From Cryptoclostridium sp036644995 (GTDB lineage Bacteria > Bacillota > Dehalobacteriia > UBA7702), in NCBI GenBank assembly GCA_036644995.1, contig JAVXOZ010000010.1:3790-67789 (forward strand): a stretch of DNA of 64,000 bases, in the 5' to 3' direction. Within the stretch, counting starts at the first letter, position 1, and every line of letters begins with the position of its first letter. The translations under genes were made by a program, and so were the position numbers. The notes under the pieces are model-generated. The model ran no database searches, was not told the origin of the DNA, and saw nothing but the letters and a program-made list of their open reading frames with translations. Positions 40,323 to 49,642 of this stretch are shown here, piece by piece.

Positions 40323-43300
40323 ATGAAGAAACATTTACTCATTACAACTTTAGTTATGGCAATGGTTCTCTGCTTCTCTTTTGGTACTTTGGCAGCTGAT
40401 ATTACCCATAATGACCCCAATAACGATCCTAACAAATATATCGTTAAAGATGCCATTGTTCAAGGTGTAGATACTGCTGATTTATATATTGGCACAGTAA
40501 AAGATTGGAAAGCCGGTAAATCCACCAATTTCCCATATGTAAAAGATCGTAAAACTTTCTTTGAAAATGGTGAAGCACTTAATGATAACGACATCATCAT
40601 CACCAATGGCAAAGTTGGTGCAGTTCTTGCTGTAGGTACCAGAAATCCATGGGGTTATCCCGCAGGTTCTGTGCTTGATGCCGGTACTGTAACCACAAAG
40701 CAAGCAAATCGTGATACCGTTTGGTCTGTTGAATTACTGATGAATGGTTGGGATTCTTGGGCACCCAGTAATTGCGGAGTTGTAACCTTTGATTTGGTAA
40801 AATATAATTTCCAAACCAAGGCTGAAGATGCCGCAGGTATTAATGCTGTTAAGGTTACCAGAGTTTACGATATTAAAGGAACAAAATTTGATGTAAACAC
40901 TTATTACAGTGCAGGTGCAGGCAATAGTTACCTTTATATGTTTGATAAACTTAAAAACACTTCAGGTAAAGAAACCGCATCAATGTCCAATAGATTTGCC
41001 ATGACCAATAAAGGTGATGATGGCGGTTCTATGTATACAGATAAAGCAAAACAATCTGCAGGTAGCTATGGTGTAAGCACCACAGGTTCCACATACAGCA
41101 CCACTTTAATGGTACCCGGAACAAGCACATCATCTGCGAATATTCAGCATCCTTTCACCAAAATAGGTGGAGCTGTTGGTTATAAGGAATTACGTTTTAA
41201 CCAAACTTGGAAAGAAAATGAAGAAATGACTTATGATGAATACATTATCATTTCTGATGAACCTTCAACCAAAGTAGCTAACGATTTTTCAATGGCATAT
41301 AATAAAATTACTGATAAAACAACAGTTTCCGGTACTTTAGAAGGTATTGATACTGCAAAAAATTCCGCTATTGTTGTTAAAAAAGGTAACACAATTTATG
41401 GCTGGTATGATGTTGCCAAAGATGGAAAATCTTATACTTTAGATATTCCTAAAGCAGCATCGGTTGAAAATAGATCTGCAGAAGCAGAAGAATATACAGT
41501 TTATTTAGAACATCAAGGTCGTGCAGCAGGTGATGCTGTTGTCATTGATAATTCTAAAGCAGCAGACACTTGTAATTTAAAAGTAGGTGCTGCCAAAGCT
41601 GATATTACAATCAATTTGAAGGATAAAGCAGGCAACCCGGTTTGGGGTAAAGTTGAATTTTTAGGTGAATACCCCACTGTTCGTTACATTGGCAATTCTG
41701 TTTTCCAAGCAGCAGAAAAAGGTGTAATTAAAGCTCAGGTAAATAGTATTACAGATTTCCAAGCCACTGTTTTTGGTGAAGGATATAATTTCTTTTCTGC
41801 TCCTGTAAGCATCACCGGTACAGATGTTAAAAACGGTGTAGTTGATGTTACCATTGATATGGTAAACAAGTTACCTGAAGAATGGTTAGCAGCTGATGTT
41901 CATCATCATACCAATAAAAATGATGCGTTTGCCTTACCAAAAGATGTTGTATTGTCTAACTTAGCCTCAGGTCTTGATGTTGTAATGACAACAGATCATG
42001 ACTTTACAACCAACAACTTTGAAACAAATCAATTTATTGCCAATATTAATAAAGATACCAAAGAAATAAACGGTCACATTCCTTCGGAAGAAATTTCAAC
42101 CTCTTGGGCACATTTTAATGTAATTCCCCAAACCGCTGAATCTTACGATTACTTTATGGACAAAAATAAAGAAAATCATAATATGAATCAGTTTGATAAA
42201 TTACAAAACTTTGTTGACCAAACCCATAAAGTCGGTGCATCAATCACTGCAAACCATCCTTGGTATAGCTATGGATTATTCTATGCTCAAGATAACGATG
42301 CTATTTATGGCGGATATAGCGACGATTATGACAATATAGAAATAAACGCTTGCTGCAGTGATAACGAAAACATTAAAACTATCAACACCACAACCGATCT
42401 TTGGAGTTCCTATGCCAGCGGTAAAACAAATAAAACCTATGGCGATGTTAAAAAAGCCCATTATTTAGTTAGTGGTTCCGATACGCATGATGTTTTATAT
42501 CCAGGAGTTAAAAACGATAAAGGCACCACAAGCGTTGTAACTTATGCAACAGGTAAAGGCCGTACTGTTGCCTACACAGGTAACGTTTCTAAAAAAGATT
42601 TGAAAGATACCGGACTTGCTTATGCTAATTCAGTAGCTAATGGTCATTCCTACATTACCTTAGGTCCTGTTTTAAATCTTGACAAAACTCCCGGTAATAC
42701 CTATACTGTTGCGGGCAATTTCACCACTAAGATTGGGGTACAATCTTTAAGCGGCATTAAAGATATTGTAGTATTATCCAGTTTTGGTAAAGATACTTAT
42801 GCCTATGATGGTAAAACAGATGATATTTCAGCCAATAAACAATATACCATTAATAACGTTTATGCAGTATACACAGCTCAAGAATTAATGAAAGACGTTA
42901 AAAACGATACCGTATCCCTGAATGTTCCTATTAAATCCGGGGAAAAAGGCTGGGTAGCATTTATGTTTGTAGATGCCAATGATTACCATATGTATGCACT
43001 TACAAATCCATACTGGGTAAAACAAACTTCCAAATTATATCCGGATACCGCACATTGGGGTATAGATGCCATCAATGCTTTAACTGATAGAGGCGCTATC
43101 ACCGGTTATGAAGATGGTACTTTCCGTCCTGATAATCAAATTAGCAGAGCAGAATTTGCTGCCATCGTAGCAAGACTTGATAATTTTGCTCCAAAAGCAG
43201 AATTTAAAGATTTAGCATTCACTGATGTACCTGAAAATCAATGGTATTATGGTTATATTATGGAATTAACCAAAGCCGGCATCATTAACGGTTATGAAGA

Positions 43301-43559
43301 TAAAACTTTTAAACCCGATGCTTTAATCACCAGAAGTGAAATTGCAAGTATGATTGCTAAAACTGCCGGTTGGGACAAAGGATACAAAATTAATGAAAAA
43401 TTATCCTTTACAGATATTTCAGACAACTGGGCAAAATCTTATATTCAATACCTTGCTGATAAAGATTTAATAAAAGGTTATGAAGATAAAACTTTCCGTC
43501 CGGATAACAATGCAACAAGAGCAGAAAGTGCACAATTTGTATTTAATGCAATGTTTTAA
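40323..43559 (+). CDS. exported S-layer-anchored protein with PHP-type metallohydrolase domain (paralogue 2)
   Basis: Secreted protein of 1078 residues, collinear with the gene at 7017-10277: signal peptide (residues 1-24, 25 of the first 26 residues identical), unknown N-terminal domain, beta-rich middle, PHP-like core and three C-terminal SLH repeats (about 905-1078; SRAE, TRSE and TRAE motifs). Metal-site residues are kept: D525-V-H-H-H529, TDHD, EEISTSWAHFN, ANHP and GSDTHD (D720, H722). Outside the core and SLH repeats the two proteins differ considerably, suggesting different ligands for one chemistry. AAGGAGGG precedes the ATG, and a terminator follows. Co-localisation in the S-layer is inferred from the SLH repeats. 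Confidence 0.85.
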   Translation: MKKHLLITTLVMAMVLCFSFGTLAADITHNDPNNDPNKYIVKDAIVQGVDTADLYIGTVKDWKAGKSTNFPYVKDRKTFFENGEALNDNDIIITNGKVGAVLAVGTRNPWGYPAGSVLDAGTVTTKQANRDTVWSVELLMNGWDSWAPSNCGVVTFDLVKYNFQTKAEDAAGINAVKVTRVYDIKGTKFDVNTYYSAGAGNSYLYMFDKLKNTSGKETASMSNRFAMTNKGDDGGSMYTDKAKQSAGSYGVSTTGSTYSTTLMVPGTSTSSANIQHPFTKIGGAVGYKELRFNQTWKENEEMTYDEYIIISDEPSTKVANDFSMAYNKITDKTTVSGTLEGIDTAKNSAIVVKKGNTIYGWYDVAKDGKSYTLDIPKAASVENRSAEAEEYTVYLEHQGRAAGDAVVIDNSKAADTCNLKVGAAKADITINLKDKAGNPVWGKVEFLGEYPTVRYIGNSVFQAAEKGVIKAQVNSITDFQATVFGEGYNFFSAPVSITGTDVKNGVVDVTIDMVNKLPEEWLAADVHHHTNKNDAFALPKDVVLSNLASGLDVVMTTDHDFTTNNFETNQFIANINKDTKEINGHIPSEEISTSWAHFNVIPQTAESYDYFMDKNKENHNMNQFDKLQNFVDQTHKVGASITANHPWYSYGLFYAQDNDAIYGGYSDDYDNIEINACCSDNENIKTINTTTDLWSSYASGKTNKTYGDVKKAHYLVSGSDTHDVLYPGVKNDKGTTSVVTYATGKGRTVAYTGNVSKKDLKDTGLAYANSVANGHSYITLGPVLNLDKTPGNTYTVAGNFTTKIGVQSLSGIKDIVVLSSFGKDTYAYDGKTDDISANKQYTINNVYAVYTAQELMKDVKNDTVSLNVPIKSGEKGWVAFMFVDANDYHMYALTNPYWVKQTSKLYPDTAHWGIDAINALTDRGAITGYEDGTFRPDNQISRAEFAAIVARLDNFAPKAEFKDLAFTDVPENQWYYGYIMELTKAGIINGYEDKTFKPDALITRSEIASMIAKTAGWDKGYKINEKLSFTDISDNWAKSYIQYLADKDLIKGYEDKTFRPDNNATRAESAQFVFNAMF

Positions 43560-43613
43560 TATTAATTAAAATAATTGCGTTGAATAAGTAGTTAAACATT
43601 TTTTCTCTAACAA

Positions 43614-43648
43614 AAAAAAGAGTCTTACTTTATGTAAGGCTCTTTTTT
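43614..43648. terminator. bidirectional terminator between SLH/PHP-2 and ZIP genes
   Basis: 15-bp stem (43614-43628 with 43634-43648) with one G-U, loop TTTAT, A6 and T6 edges. It serves the plus-strand SLH/PHP gene and the minus-strand ZIP gene. Confidence 0.85.
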
Positions 43649-43659
43649 GTTACATTAGT

Positions 43660-43714
43660 TATACCCTCGGGTAAATTATGAAAACCAATATCCATTGCCA
43701 TCAGTAAACCAATT
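43660..43714 (-). pseudogene. 55-nt duplicated fragment of the ZIP gene in its own 3' UTR
   Basis: 43660-43714 matches 44113-44167 inside the ZIP gene at 54 of 55 positions, same orientation, about 450 bp away. The fragment encodes the metal-site segment GFHNLPEGI. It lies between the ZIP stop codon and the terminator, so the ZIP mRNA carries the sequence twice. Confidence 0.85.
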
Positions 43715-43761
43715 ATTATGATAGTTTAAATGTTGCAAAAAACTTTTAAGTTAAATAAATC

Positions 43762-44478
43762 TCAGGTTAAAAAAAAGGTTAAAAGAATACCGAAAAATAT
43801 ACCTAAATCCAAAAATTTTGTGGTAATTTTCAGCACTTGGGCAAAGGAAATGTAAATCATGGCACCGGCGGCAAACCCCATGCCTATGCTTAAAAAAATC
43901 ACAGAGCCATCTGTTGCCAGCCAACCAATTAGGGCACCTAATGGTGTTACAGACCCTGCCAAAGCGGTAATTAAGAGTATATTTACCTTTTTAACACCGC
44001 TTTTTTTCAGTGGTGCACCAATACTAATTCCTTCGGGAATATTATGGAGCATTAAGGCAAAAGCCACCACAAATCCCAAATAAGTGCTGCCTTGAAAACC
44101 TGCACCCATGGCTATACCCTCGGGTAAATTATGAAAACCAATACCCATTGCCATCAGTAAACCAATTTTCCCAAAAAAAGCAGATTCATTGGGGGTGTCT
44201 AATGATTTTAATTTATTGTTTACAAAATAAGAGCATAAGACCATGAAAATAATGCCCAAAATAAAACCAAATCCCACGGTAAAAGGAGAACCTGTAAGAT
44301 AATAAGCCTGGGGCATTAAGCTAAACAGGGATATTCCTATCATCACCCCTACCCCAAAACCAATTACCAAGCCCAAGCAACCTTCACGCTCCACAGGCAC
44401 AAGCAATCCTAAAATACCCCCCAAAAGTGTGGCTATACCTGCCAAAAAACTGATAATTAATACTTCACCAATACCCAT
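43762..44478 (-). CDS. ZIP-family divalent metal transporter
   Basis: Membrane protein of 238 residues with about eight helices, close to ZupT-type ZIP carriers of zinc, iron or manganese. Both metal-binding helices are present: GFHNLPEGIAMG and ALMLHNIPEGISIG. I start at ATG 44478 (MGIGEVLIISF), preceded by AGAAGGGGG; the open frame extends 21 codons upstream but runs through the fusA-type gene's terminator. The next gene upstream is separated by that terminator, so this gene needs its own promoter. Confidence 0.9.
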   Translation of the reverse strand: MGIGEVLIISFLAGIATLLGGILGLLVPVEREGCLGLVIGFGVGVMIGISLFSLMPQAYYLTGSPFTVGFGFILGIIFMVLCSYFVNNKLKSLDTPNESAFFGKIGLLMAMGIGFHNLPEGIAMGAGFQGSTYLGFVVAFALMLHNIPEGISIGAPLKKSGVKKVNILLITALAGSVTPLGALIGWLATDGSVIFLSIGMGFAAGAMIYISFAQVLKITTKFLDLGIFFGILLTFFLT

Positions 44479-44528
44479 AATAAAACCCCCTTCTATTATC
44501 TTATGAGCAATTAAGGATTTTAGACAAA

Positions 44529-44572
44529 AAAAACCTCTCATTTCATATAAAAAGATGAAATGAGAGGTTTTT
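44529..44572 (-). terminator. terminator of the EF-G-like gene
   Basis: Perfect 18-bp stem (44529-44546 with 44555-44572), 8-nt loop, then T-run on the minus strand. Starts 12 nt after the EF-G-like stop. Confidence 0.9.
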
Positions 44573-44583
44573 GTTTATTTATT

Positions 44584-46623
44584 TTATTCCTTAGCTGCTT
44601 TTGCCTCTTTGGCGGCGGCTATAATTTTATCCGCTAAAAGCTGGGGTAATTCTTCATAGCTGGCAAATTCCATGGTAAAGTGCCCTCTACCCTGGGACAT
44701 GGAGCGTAAATCAATGGCATAGCGATACATTTCCGAAAGAGGAGCACTGGCTTTTATGCACTGCATATTGCCTTTTTGTTCCATGCCCAAAATACGGCCA
44801 CGGCGGTTGCTCATATCACCCATTATATCACCCATAAATTGATCAGGCACCATAATTTCCACATTTACAAAGGGTTCCAAAAGAATGGGTTTAGCAACTT
44901 CACAAGCTTTTTTAAAGGCAACAGAAGCCGCAATTTTAAACGCCATTTCCGAGGAATCCACAGGGTGGTAGGAGCCATCCTTAAGATTAACACTGATATT
45001 GGTTACGGGGAAACCGGCTAAAACCCCTTCCTGCATGGATTCACGGAAGCCTTTTTCCACGGCGGGAATGTAGTTTTTGGGCACAGAACCACCAAAAATA
45101 GATTCTTTAAATTCAAAATCCATATCGGGATTTGGTTCCATATCCACAATAATATCACCAAATTGACCATGACCACCACTTTGTTTTTTATGGCGACCTT
45201 GGATATTTTTGGCGGAGCCTTTAATGGTTTCACGGTAAGGAACTTGGGCATCTAAAATTTCTACATCTACCCCAAATTTCTTTAATAAGCGATCCACCAC
45301 AATATCCACATGGGCTTCACCAATGGCGGTGAGGAGTGTTTGCTTGGTTTCCACATTTTTTTCCAAGCGTAAGGTGGGGTCTTCATCTATTAATTTAGTA
45401 ATGGCATTGCCTAATTTATCTTCATCAGCTTTGGATTTAGGTGCTATTGCCACGGTAAAACTGGGAATGGGAAAATCTATACCATCCACAATTACAGGAT
45501 TGGTTTTGGTGGTTAAAGTATCACCGGTTTTTGCACCGGGCAATTTAGCCAGCATACCAATATCTCCCGGGGCAAATTCGTTGATGGCTATTTGGTTTTT
45601 ACCCATCATCGTACCTGCGGAGCTGATTTTTTCTTCTTTTTCTTGGTTGGCATTAAACAAGGTACCTTCTGCTTTAAATCTACCCTGCATAACTTTAAAA
45701 TAGCTTATTCTGCCAACATAGGGGTCGGTCATGGTTTTGAAAACCAAAACCGCAAAGGGACCATCTGGGTCTATTTCTTCATGGGCTTCGATGGGATCGG
45801 GACAATCAAAGAATATGGCGTCCATCAATTCATCTATGCCTATATTATTGGTGGCACTACCGCAATAAAGTGCCGTAACCTTGGCATTTTTTACACCATT
45901 GTGTAAACCTTTCAGCACTTCTTTTTTGCTTAGTTCTTCACCATCTAAATATTTTTCCATAATATCGTCGTCACCTTCGGCGGCGGCATCATAAAGCATT
46001 TCACGATATTTGGCAATGTTATCTTCCATATCTGCGGGGATTTCTATTTCTGTGGGTTTGCCATCTTCATAGGTAAAGGCTTTGTTATCAATAATATTTA
46101 CAATACCACGAAAATCTTCACCTTCACCGATGGGAATGGTAACGGGGATTATATTTTTTGTAAGTTTTTCTCTTAGAGATTCAATGGTTTTTTCAAAATT
46201 TGCATTTTCACGGTCCATTTTGTTAACGAAAATAATTCTGGAAGTATCTCTTTCGTTGGCTTCTTCCCAAATTATTTCTGTACTTACTTGGGCACCGGCA
46301 ACGGCATCAATAACCATTAAAAGGCTGTCGGCTACTCTTAAACTGCCACGCACTTCGCCGTAAAAATCCATAAAACCCGGGGTATCCAGCAGGTTTACTT
46401 TTTTATCACGATGTTCAATTGCCAGTAAAGTGGTACTTACGGAGATTTTCTTTTTTGTTTCCTCGGGCAAATAATCGGATACAGAATTACCTTCACTTAC
46501 TTTACCTAAGCGTGAAAGAGCACCTGTGTTATAAATCATTGCCTCTGCAACTGATGATTTGCCCGCACCCTGGTGTCCTACAAGAGCCACATTACGAATG
46601 TCCTCTGTTTGATAGACTTTCAT
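44584..46623 (-). CDS. elongation factor G paralogue (EF-G-2 type)
   Basis: Translational GTPase of 679 residues with all EF-G domains. The P-loop is GHQGAGKSS (residues 16-24) instead of the AHIDAGKTT of canonical EF-G; G3 is LLDTPGFMDF and G4 is FVNKMD. This is the EF-G-like branch found next to the housekeeping fusA in many bacteria. Its role differs between species (slow translocation, ribosome recycling) and is not predictable here. GAGGAGGT precedes the ATG. Monocistronic, with no ribosomal protein genes around it. Confidence 0.88.
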   Translation of the reverse strand: MKVYQTEDIRNVALVGHQGAGKSSVAEAMIYNTGALSRLGKVSEGNSVSDYLPEETKKKISVSTTLLAIEHRDKKVNLLDTPGFMDFYGEVRGSLRVADSLLMVIDAVAGAQVSTEIIWEEANERDTSRIIFVNKMDRENANFEKTIESLREKLTKNIIPVTIPIGEGEDFRGIVNIIDNKAFTYEDGKPTEIEIPADMEDNIAKYREMLYDAAAEGDDDIMEKYLDGEELSKKEVLKGLHNGVKNAKVTALYCGSATNNIGIDELMDAIFFDCPDPIEAHEEIDPDGPFAVLVFKTMTDPYVGRISYFKVMQGRFKAEGTLFNANQEKEEKISSAGTMMGKNQIAINEFAPGDIGMLAKLPGAKTGDTLTTKTNPVIVDGIDFPIPSFTVAIAPKSKADEDKLGNAITKLIDEDPTLRLEKNVETKQTLLTAIGEAHVDIVVDRLLKKFGVDVEILDAQVPYRETIKGSAKNIQGRHKKQSGGHGQFGDIIVDMEPNPDMDFEFKESIFGGSVPKNYIPAVEKGFRESMQEGVLAGFPVTNISVNLKDGSYHPVDSSEMAFKIAASVAFKKACEVAKPILLEPFVNVEIMVPDQFMGDIMGDMSNRRGRILGMEQKGNMQCIKASAPLSEMYRYAIDLRSMSQGRGHFTMEFASYEELPQLLADKIIAAAKEAKAAKE

Positions 46624-46696
46624 ATATTTACCTCCTCTAATTAAAATATTCGACCTTTTATAGATTAGATATTAATATGTGAAATCCTTTTCATTT

Positions 46697-46726
46697 TTGA
46701 CATATTTTTAAATTATTTTTTAGAAT
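46697..46726 (+). promoter_or_regulatory. promoter for the SpoVB-like gene
   Basis: TTGACA (46697-46702), 18-nt spacer, TAGAAT (46721-46726), 44 nt before the ATG. Confidence 0.6.
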
Positions 46727-46770
46727 ACTTTTTTATTGCTAAAAATAGGATTAATAAACAGGAGGCATTT

Positions 46771-48318
46771 ATGGTGAGAGAAAGTATTGTTTTGGGCACA
46801 GGCATCTTAATATTAACTAATTTTGCGGTTAAAATTTTAAGCTTGATTTACCGTGGTGTCCTCATCAGGCTCATGGGCAGCGAGGGTTTGGGCTTATCCG
46901 AAATGGTTATGCCTTTATTTTCATTTTTATTGGTACTGGCTTCTTTGGGTATACCTTTGGCTATTTCAAATTTAATAAGTGGGGATATAAAAAAAGCTAA
47001 AACTTTATCTATTTTAAAAACAGGCATTACCATGTTATTTATAAGCAGCATTTTTGTAACCGCAGCCGCTTTATTAATTTTTCCTTTGGTAAGGGATTAT
47101 ATTTTATCTGACCCCCGTATTTATTTGGGATTTTTACTGTTTTTTCCTTCTATAATTTTAATTTCTGTTTTTTCTGCTTACCGTGGTTATTTTCAGGGTA
47201 GCCACCAAAGCTCCTTTATTGGCAAAAGCCAAAGTGTAGAACAGGTGGTGAGGGTAAGTATTGGAATTGCCCTGGTTTATTTTTTAATAAACGCCAATTA
47301 TCGCCTTAGTGTTTTAATTGGCAGTTTATCCGTGGCAACATTTTTTGCGGAGCTTGCCGGTGGCATTTATTTGTGGCTGCATTTTAAAAAACAAAAAAAT
47401 AGCTATAAAACCAAAGGAAAATTTTCCTTTGATATAGCCAAGAAAATGCTGTATATGGGGGGTCCAATCACAGTAAGCCGTATAGCCACCACAGCGGCAA
47501 TAACTTTTCAGGCAGTGCTTATACCCAAGGCTTTAATTCTCAGCGGCTATACCCTATCTGAAGCCGCCTCATTATATGGATATTTCAGCGGTGTGGCTTT
47601 AACTATTTTACATTTGCCTGCCATAGTTACAGGTGCTATTACGGTACCTTTAATTCCTTCGGTTGCCGAGGCACAAAAGAAAAAGGATATTCCCCTACTC
47701 CATAAAAGAATAAGAGATAGCATTATGTTTACCACCTACACAGCCATTCCCATGCTGGGATTTATTTTTTATTTTGCCACCCCAATCTGCGGTATTTTAT
47801 TTGCGGCAAAGGAAGCAGGTCCAATGCTGGCACTTTTTTCCTTAGGCGGAATTTTACTTTATTTGCAGCAGCCCATGGTGGCGGTGCTCCAAGGTTTAAA
47901 TTATTTTAAAGAGCTGCTACTGTGCTTGGTTATTGGGGATGGGCTTTACATCGTTATGCTGGTTATTTGTTTTATGCGTCAAAATTTTACCATAGAAATG
48001 GGAATAATAGCTTTTATTATTAACGATATAATATTGCTGACATCTTACATAATTTTATTAAAATTTAAAACCAAAATAAAACTTAATCTTATGGGTTTTA
48101 CTTTTATACCCATGGCTTACACTTTTTGCGGTTTATTTGGGGTTTATATAATAAAACAATACCTCAATATCACATACCCCAATATTTGGGAAATTATGAT
48201 TTTCGGTATTGTATTTATTGCTATTTATTTAATTATGCTATTGCTTATAGATGGGAAAAATAACCCCTTGCTCAGCGGTGTTTTAACTTGGCGAAAGCAG
48301 CGGAGTAATCGGCCATAG
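46771..48318 (+). CDS. SpoVB/MurJ-like polysaccharide flippase (MOP superfamily)
   Basis: Membrane protein of 515 residues with about 14 helices. The N-terminal part (GTGILILTNFAVKILSLIYR, LMGSEGLGLSEMVMPL) is typical of stage V sporulation protein B and related lipid-linked oligosaccharide flippases. It could serve spore cortex synthesis, peptidoglycan precursor export or another surface polymer; no other sporulation gene is seen in the window. GGAGG precedes the ATG. Its last 47 nt overlap surE on the other strand. Confidence 0.87.
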   Translation: MVRESIVLGTGILILTNFAVKILSLIYRGVLIRLMGSEGLGLSEMVMPLFSFLLVLASLGIPLAISNLISGDIKKAKTLSILKTGITMLFISSIFVTAAALLIFPLVRDYILSDPRIYLGFLLFFPSIILISVFSAYRGYFQGSHQSSFIGKSQSVEQVVRVSIGIALVYFLINANYRLSVLIGSLSVATFFAELAGGIYLWLHFKKQKNSYKTKGKFSFDIAKKMLYMGGPITVSRIATTAAITFQAVLIPKALILSGYTLSEAASLYGYFSGVALTILHLPAIVTGAITVPLIPSVAEAQKKKDIPLLHKRIRDSIMFTTYTAIPMLGFIFYFATPICGILFAAKEAGPMLALFSLGGILLYLQQPMVAVLQGLNYFKELLLCLVIGDGLYIVMLVICFMRQNFTIEMGIIAFIINDIILLTSYIILLKFKTKIKLNLMGFTFIPMAYTFCGLFGVYIIKQYLNITYPNIWEIMIFGIVFIAIYLIMLLLIDGKNNPLLSGVLTWRKQRSNRP

Positions 48319-49081
48319 TTTTAAGTTTTTCTTTATCAAGATATTCCAATTTAATAGGGGTAATGGAAATATAGCCTGCTTTTACGGTTTCCAAATCCGT
48401 AGGTTCTTCCCCTTGAGATTTAACAGCTTTGGTAAATCCCCCGGTTCCTTCTTTAACATCATCATAGATGTGCCAATAGTAATCTCTGCCATAGGGGCTA
48501 ATCCTTTTTTCAAAGCGTTCCATCATTCTGGCATGGGAAATAACGGTTTTTTTCATACCTTTTATTTCCGATAAGGGCAAATTGGGAAAATTGATGTTAT
48601 ATAAAAAATTATTTCCTTTTTCATTTTCTAAAAAATTAGGTAAAAGCTCTTTAAAAATATTGGCAGATACAGAAAAATCACTGCAATTAAAATCATTGGA
48701 AAGGGCAAAAGTAGGTATTCCTTGGAATGCACCTTGTAAAGCCGCAGCCACAGTACCTGAATACATCACAGAATCTGCAACATTAAGACCGTTATTAATC
48801 CCTGAAACTATTAAATCCGGTTTTTCCTCCATTAATTGATCCAAAGCAATCACCGTGCAATCACCGGGTGTGCCTTCCACCATCCAAATATTTAAATCAT
48901 CTTTGGGCAGATATATTTTTTCTGCGGTTAAAGGTACTAAAAAAGTAACACTGTTACTGGTACCGGATTTTTCTTGAGCAGGCACTACCACGGTTAATTG
49001 GTGTTCATCTTTTAAGGCATTAATTAAAGCGTGAAGCCCTTTGCCACGATATCCATCATCATTTACAATGAGTATTTTCAT
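48272..49081 (-). CDS. surE: 5'/3'-nucleotidase SurE
   Basis: Metal-dependent survival-protein phosphatase of 269 residues acting on nucleoside monophosphates. The metal site NDDG (residues 7-10), then GKGLHALINAL, the Ser/Thr cluster KSGTSNSV and SGINNGLNVADSVMYSGTVAAA are the family hallmarks. It follows lepB with a 29-nt spacer made mostly of a duplicated copy of the lepB 3' end; that copy provides the purine-rich AAGTGAGAG before the surE ATG. Its 3' end overlaps the convergent flippase gene. Confidence 0.93.
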   Translation of the reverse strand: MKILIVNDDGYRGKGLHALINALKDEHQLTVVVPAQEKSGTSNSVTFLVPLTAEKIYLPKDDLNIWMVEGTPGDCTVIALDQLMEEKPDLIVSGINNGLNVADSVMYSGTVAAALQGAFQGIPTFALSNDFNCSDFSVSANIFKELLPNFLENEKGNNFLYNINFPNLPLSEIKGMKKTVISHARMMERFEKRISPYGRDYYWHIYDDVKEGTGGFTKAVKSQGEEPTDLETVKAGYISITPIKLEYLDKEKLKTMADYSAAFAKLKHR

Positions 49082-49088
49082 TCATCTC

Positions 49089-49132
49089 TCACTTCTTTAT
49101 CAAAGCTATATCACTTCTTTATCAAACCTATA
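49089..49132. repeat. 22-nt tandem duplication at the lepB stop codon
   Basis: 49089-49110 and 49111-49132 are identical except for one base. In minus sense each encodes the last six codons of lepB plus its TGA stop. The downstream copy forms the lepB-surE spacer. Confidence 0.88.
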
Positions 49133-49641
49133 TCACTGAACGGGTAATATTGGAAAAATGCCTTTGATTCTATATCATCCAAAGTAATAAATGGGTAAGA
49201 CCAAAGGTGTGAATCCAAGCTATTATTGCGATTATCGCCCAAAACAAAGTATTCACCTTTTGGCACAGTTACGGGTCCAAAATTATCATTGGATTTTTCC
49301 ATTAAATAATCTTCGGATAATGCCTTACCGTTTATGTACACAGCTTGGTCTTTAATTTCCACTGTATCTCCGGGTAAACCAATTACACGCTTAATAAACC
49401 CTACGCCTTCATCAATTTCAGCGGGGGGATCAAAAACAATAACATCGCCACGTTTTGGCTCACTTATTTTATAGGCAAGCTTAAAAACCAGCACTCTATC
49501 ATCTTTTTCCAAGGTTGGCATCATGGAACCCGAAAGTATTTTACAAGAATCAATAATAAAAAACTTTAATATCACAGCAATAACTACTGCAATAAGTAGG
49601 GTTACAACAAAATCTTTAATTGTGGATAAAAAATTTGACAT
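49111..49641 (-). CDS. lepB: signal peptidase I
   Basis: Membrane-bound leader peptidase of 176 residues, one N-terminal transmembrane helix (about 12-30). The serine-lysine dyad is Ser39 (SGSMMPTL) and Lys83 (FIKRVIGLPGD); GDNRNNSLDSH near the C-terminus is box E. I use ATG 49641, one base after the stop of the DUF4264 gene and with TGAGGTTT before it; an ATG 12 nt upstream is inside that overlap. It would process exported proteins such as the two SLH proteins. Confidence 0.93.
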   Translation of the reverse strand: MSNFLSTIKDFVVTLLIAVVIAVILKFFIIDSCKILSGSMMPTLEKDDRVLVFKLAYKISEPKRGDVIVFDPPAEIDEGVGFIKRVIGLPGDTVEIKDQAVYINGKALSEDYLMEKSNDNFGPVTVPKGEYFVLGDNRNNSLDSHLWSYPFITLDDIESKAFFQYYPFSDIGLIKK

Positions 49642-49642
49642 A

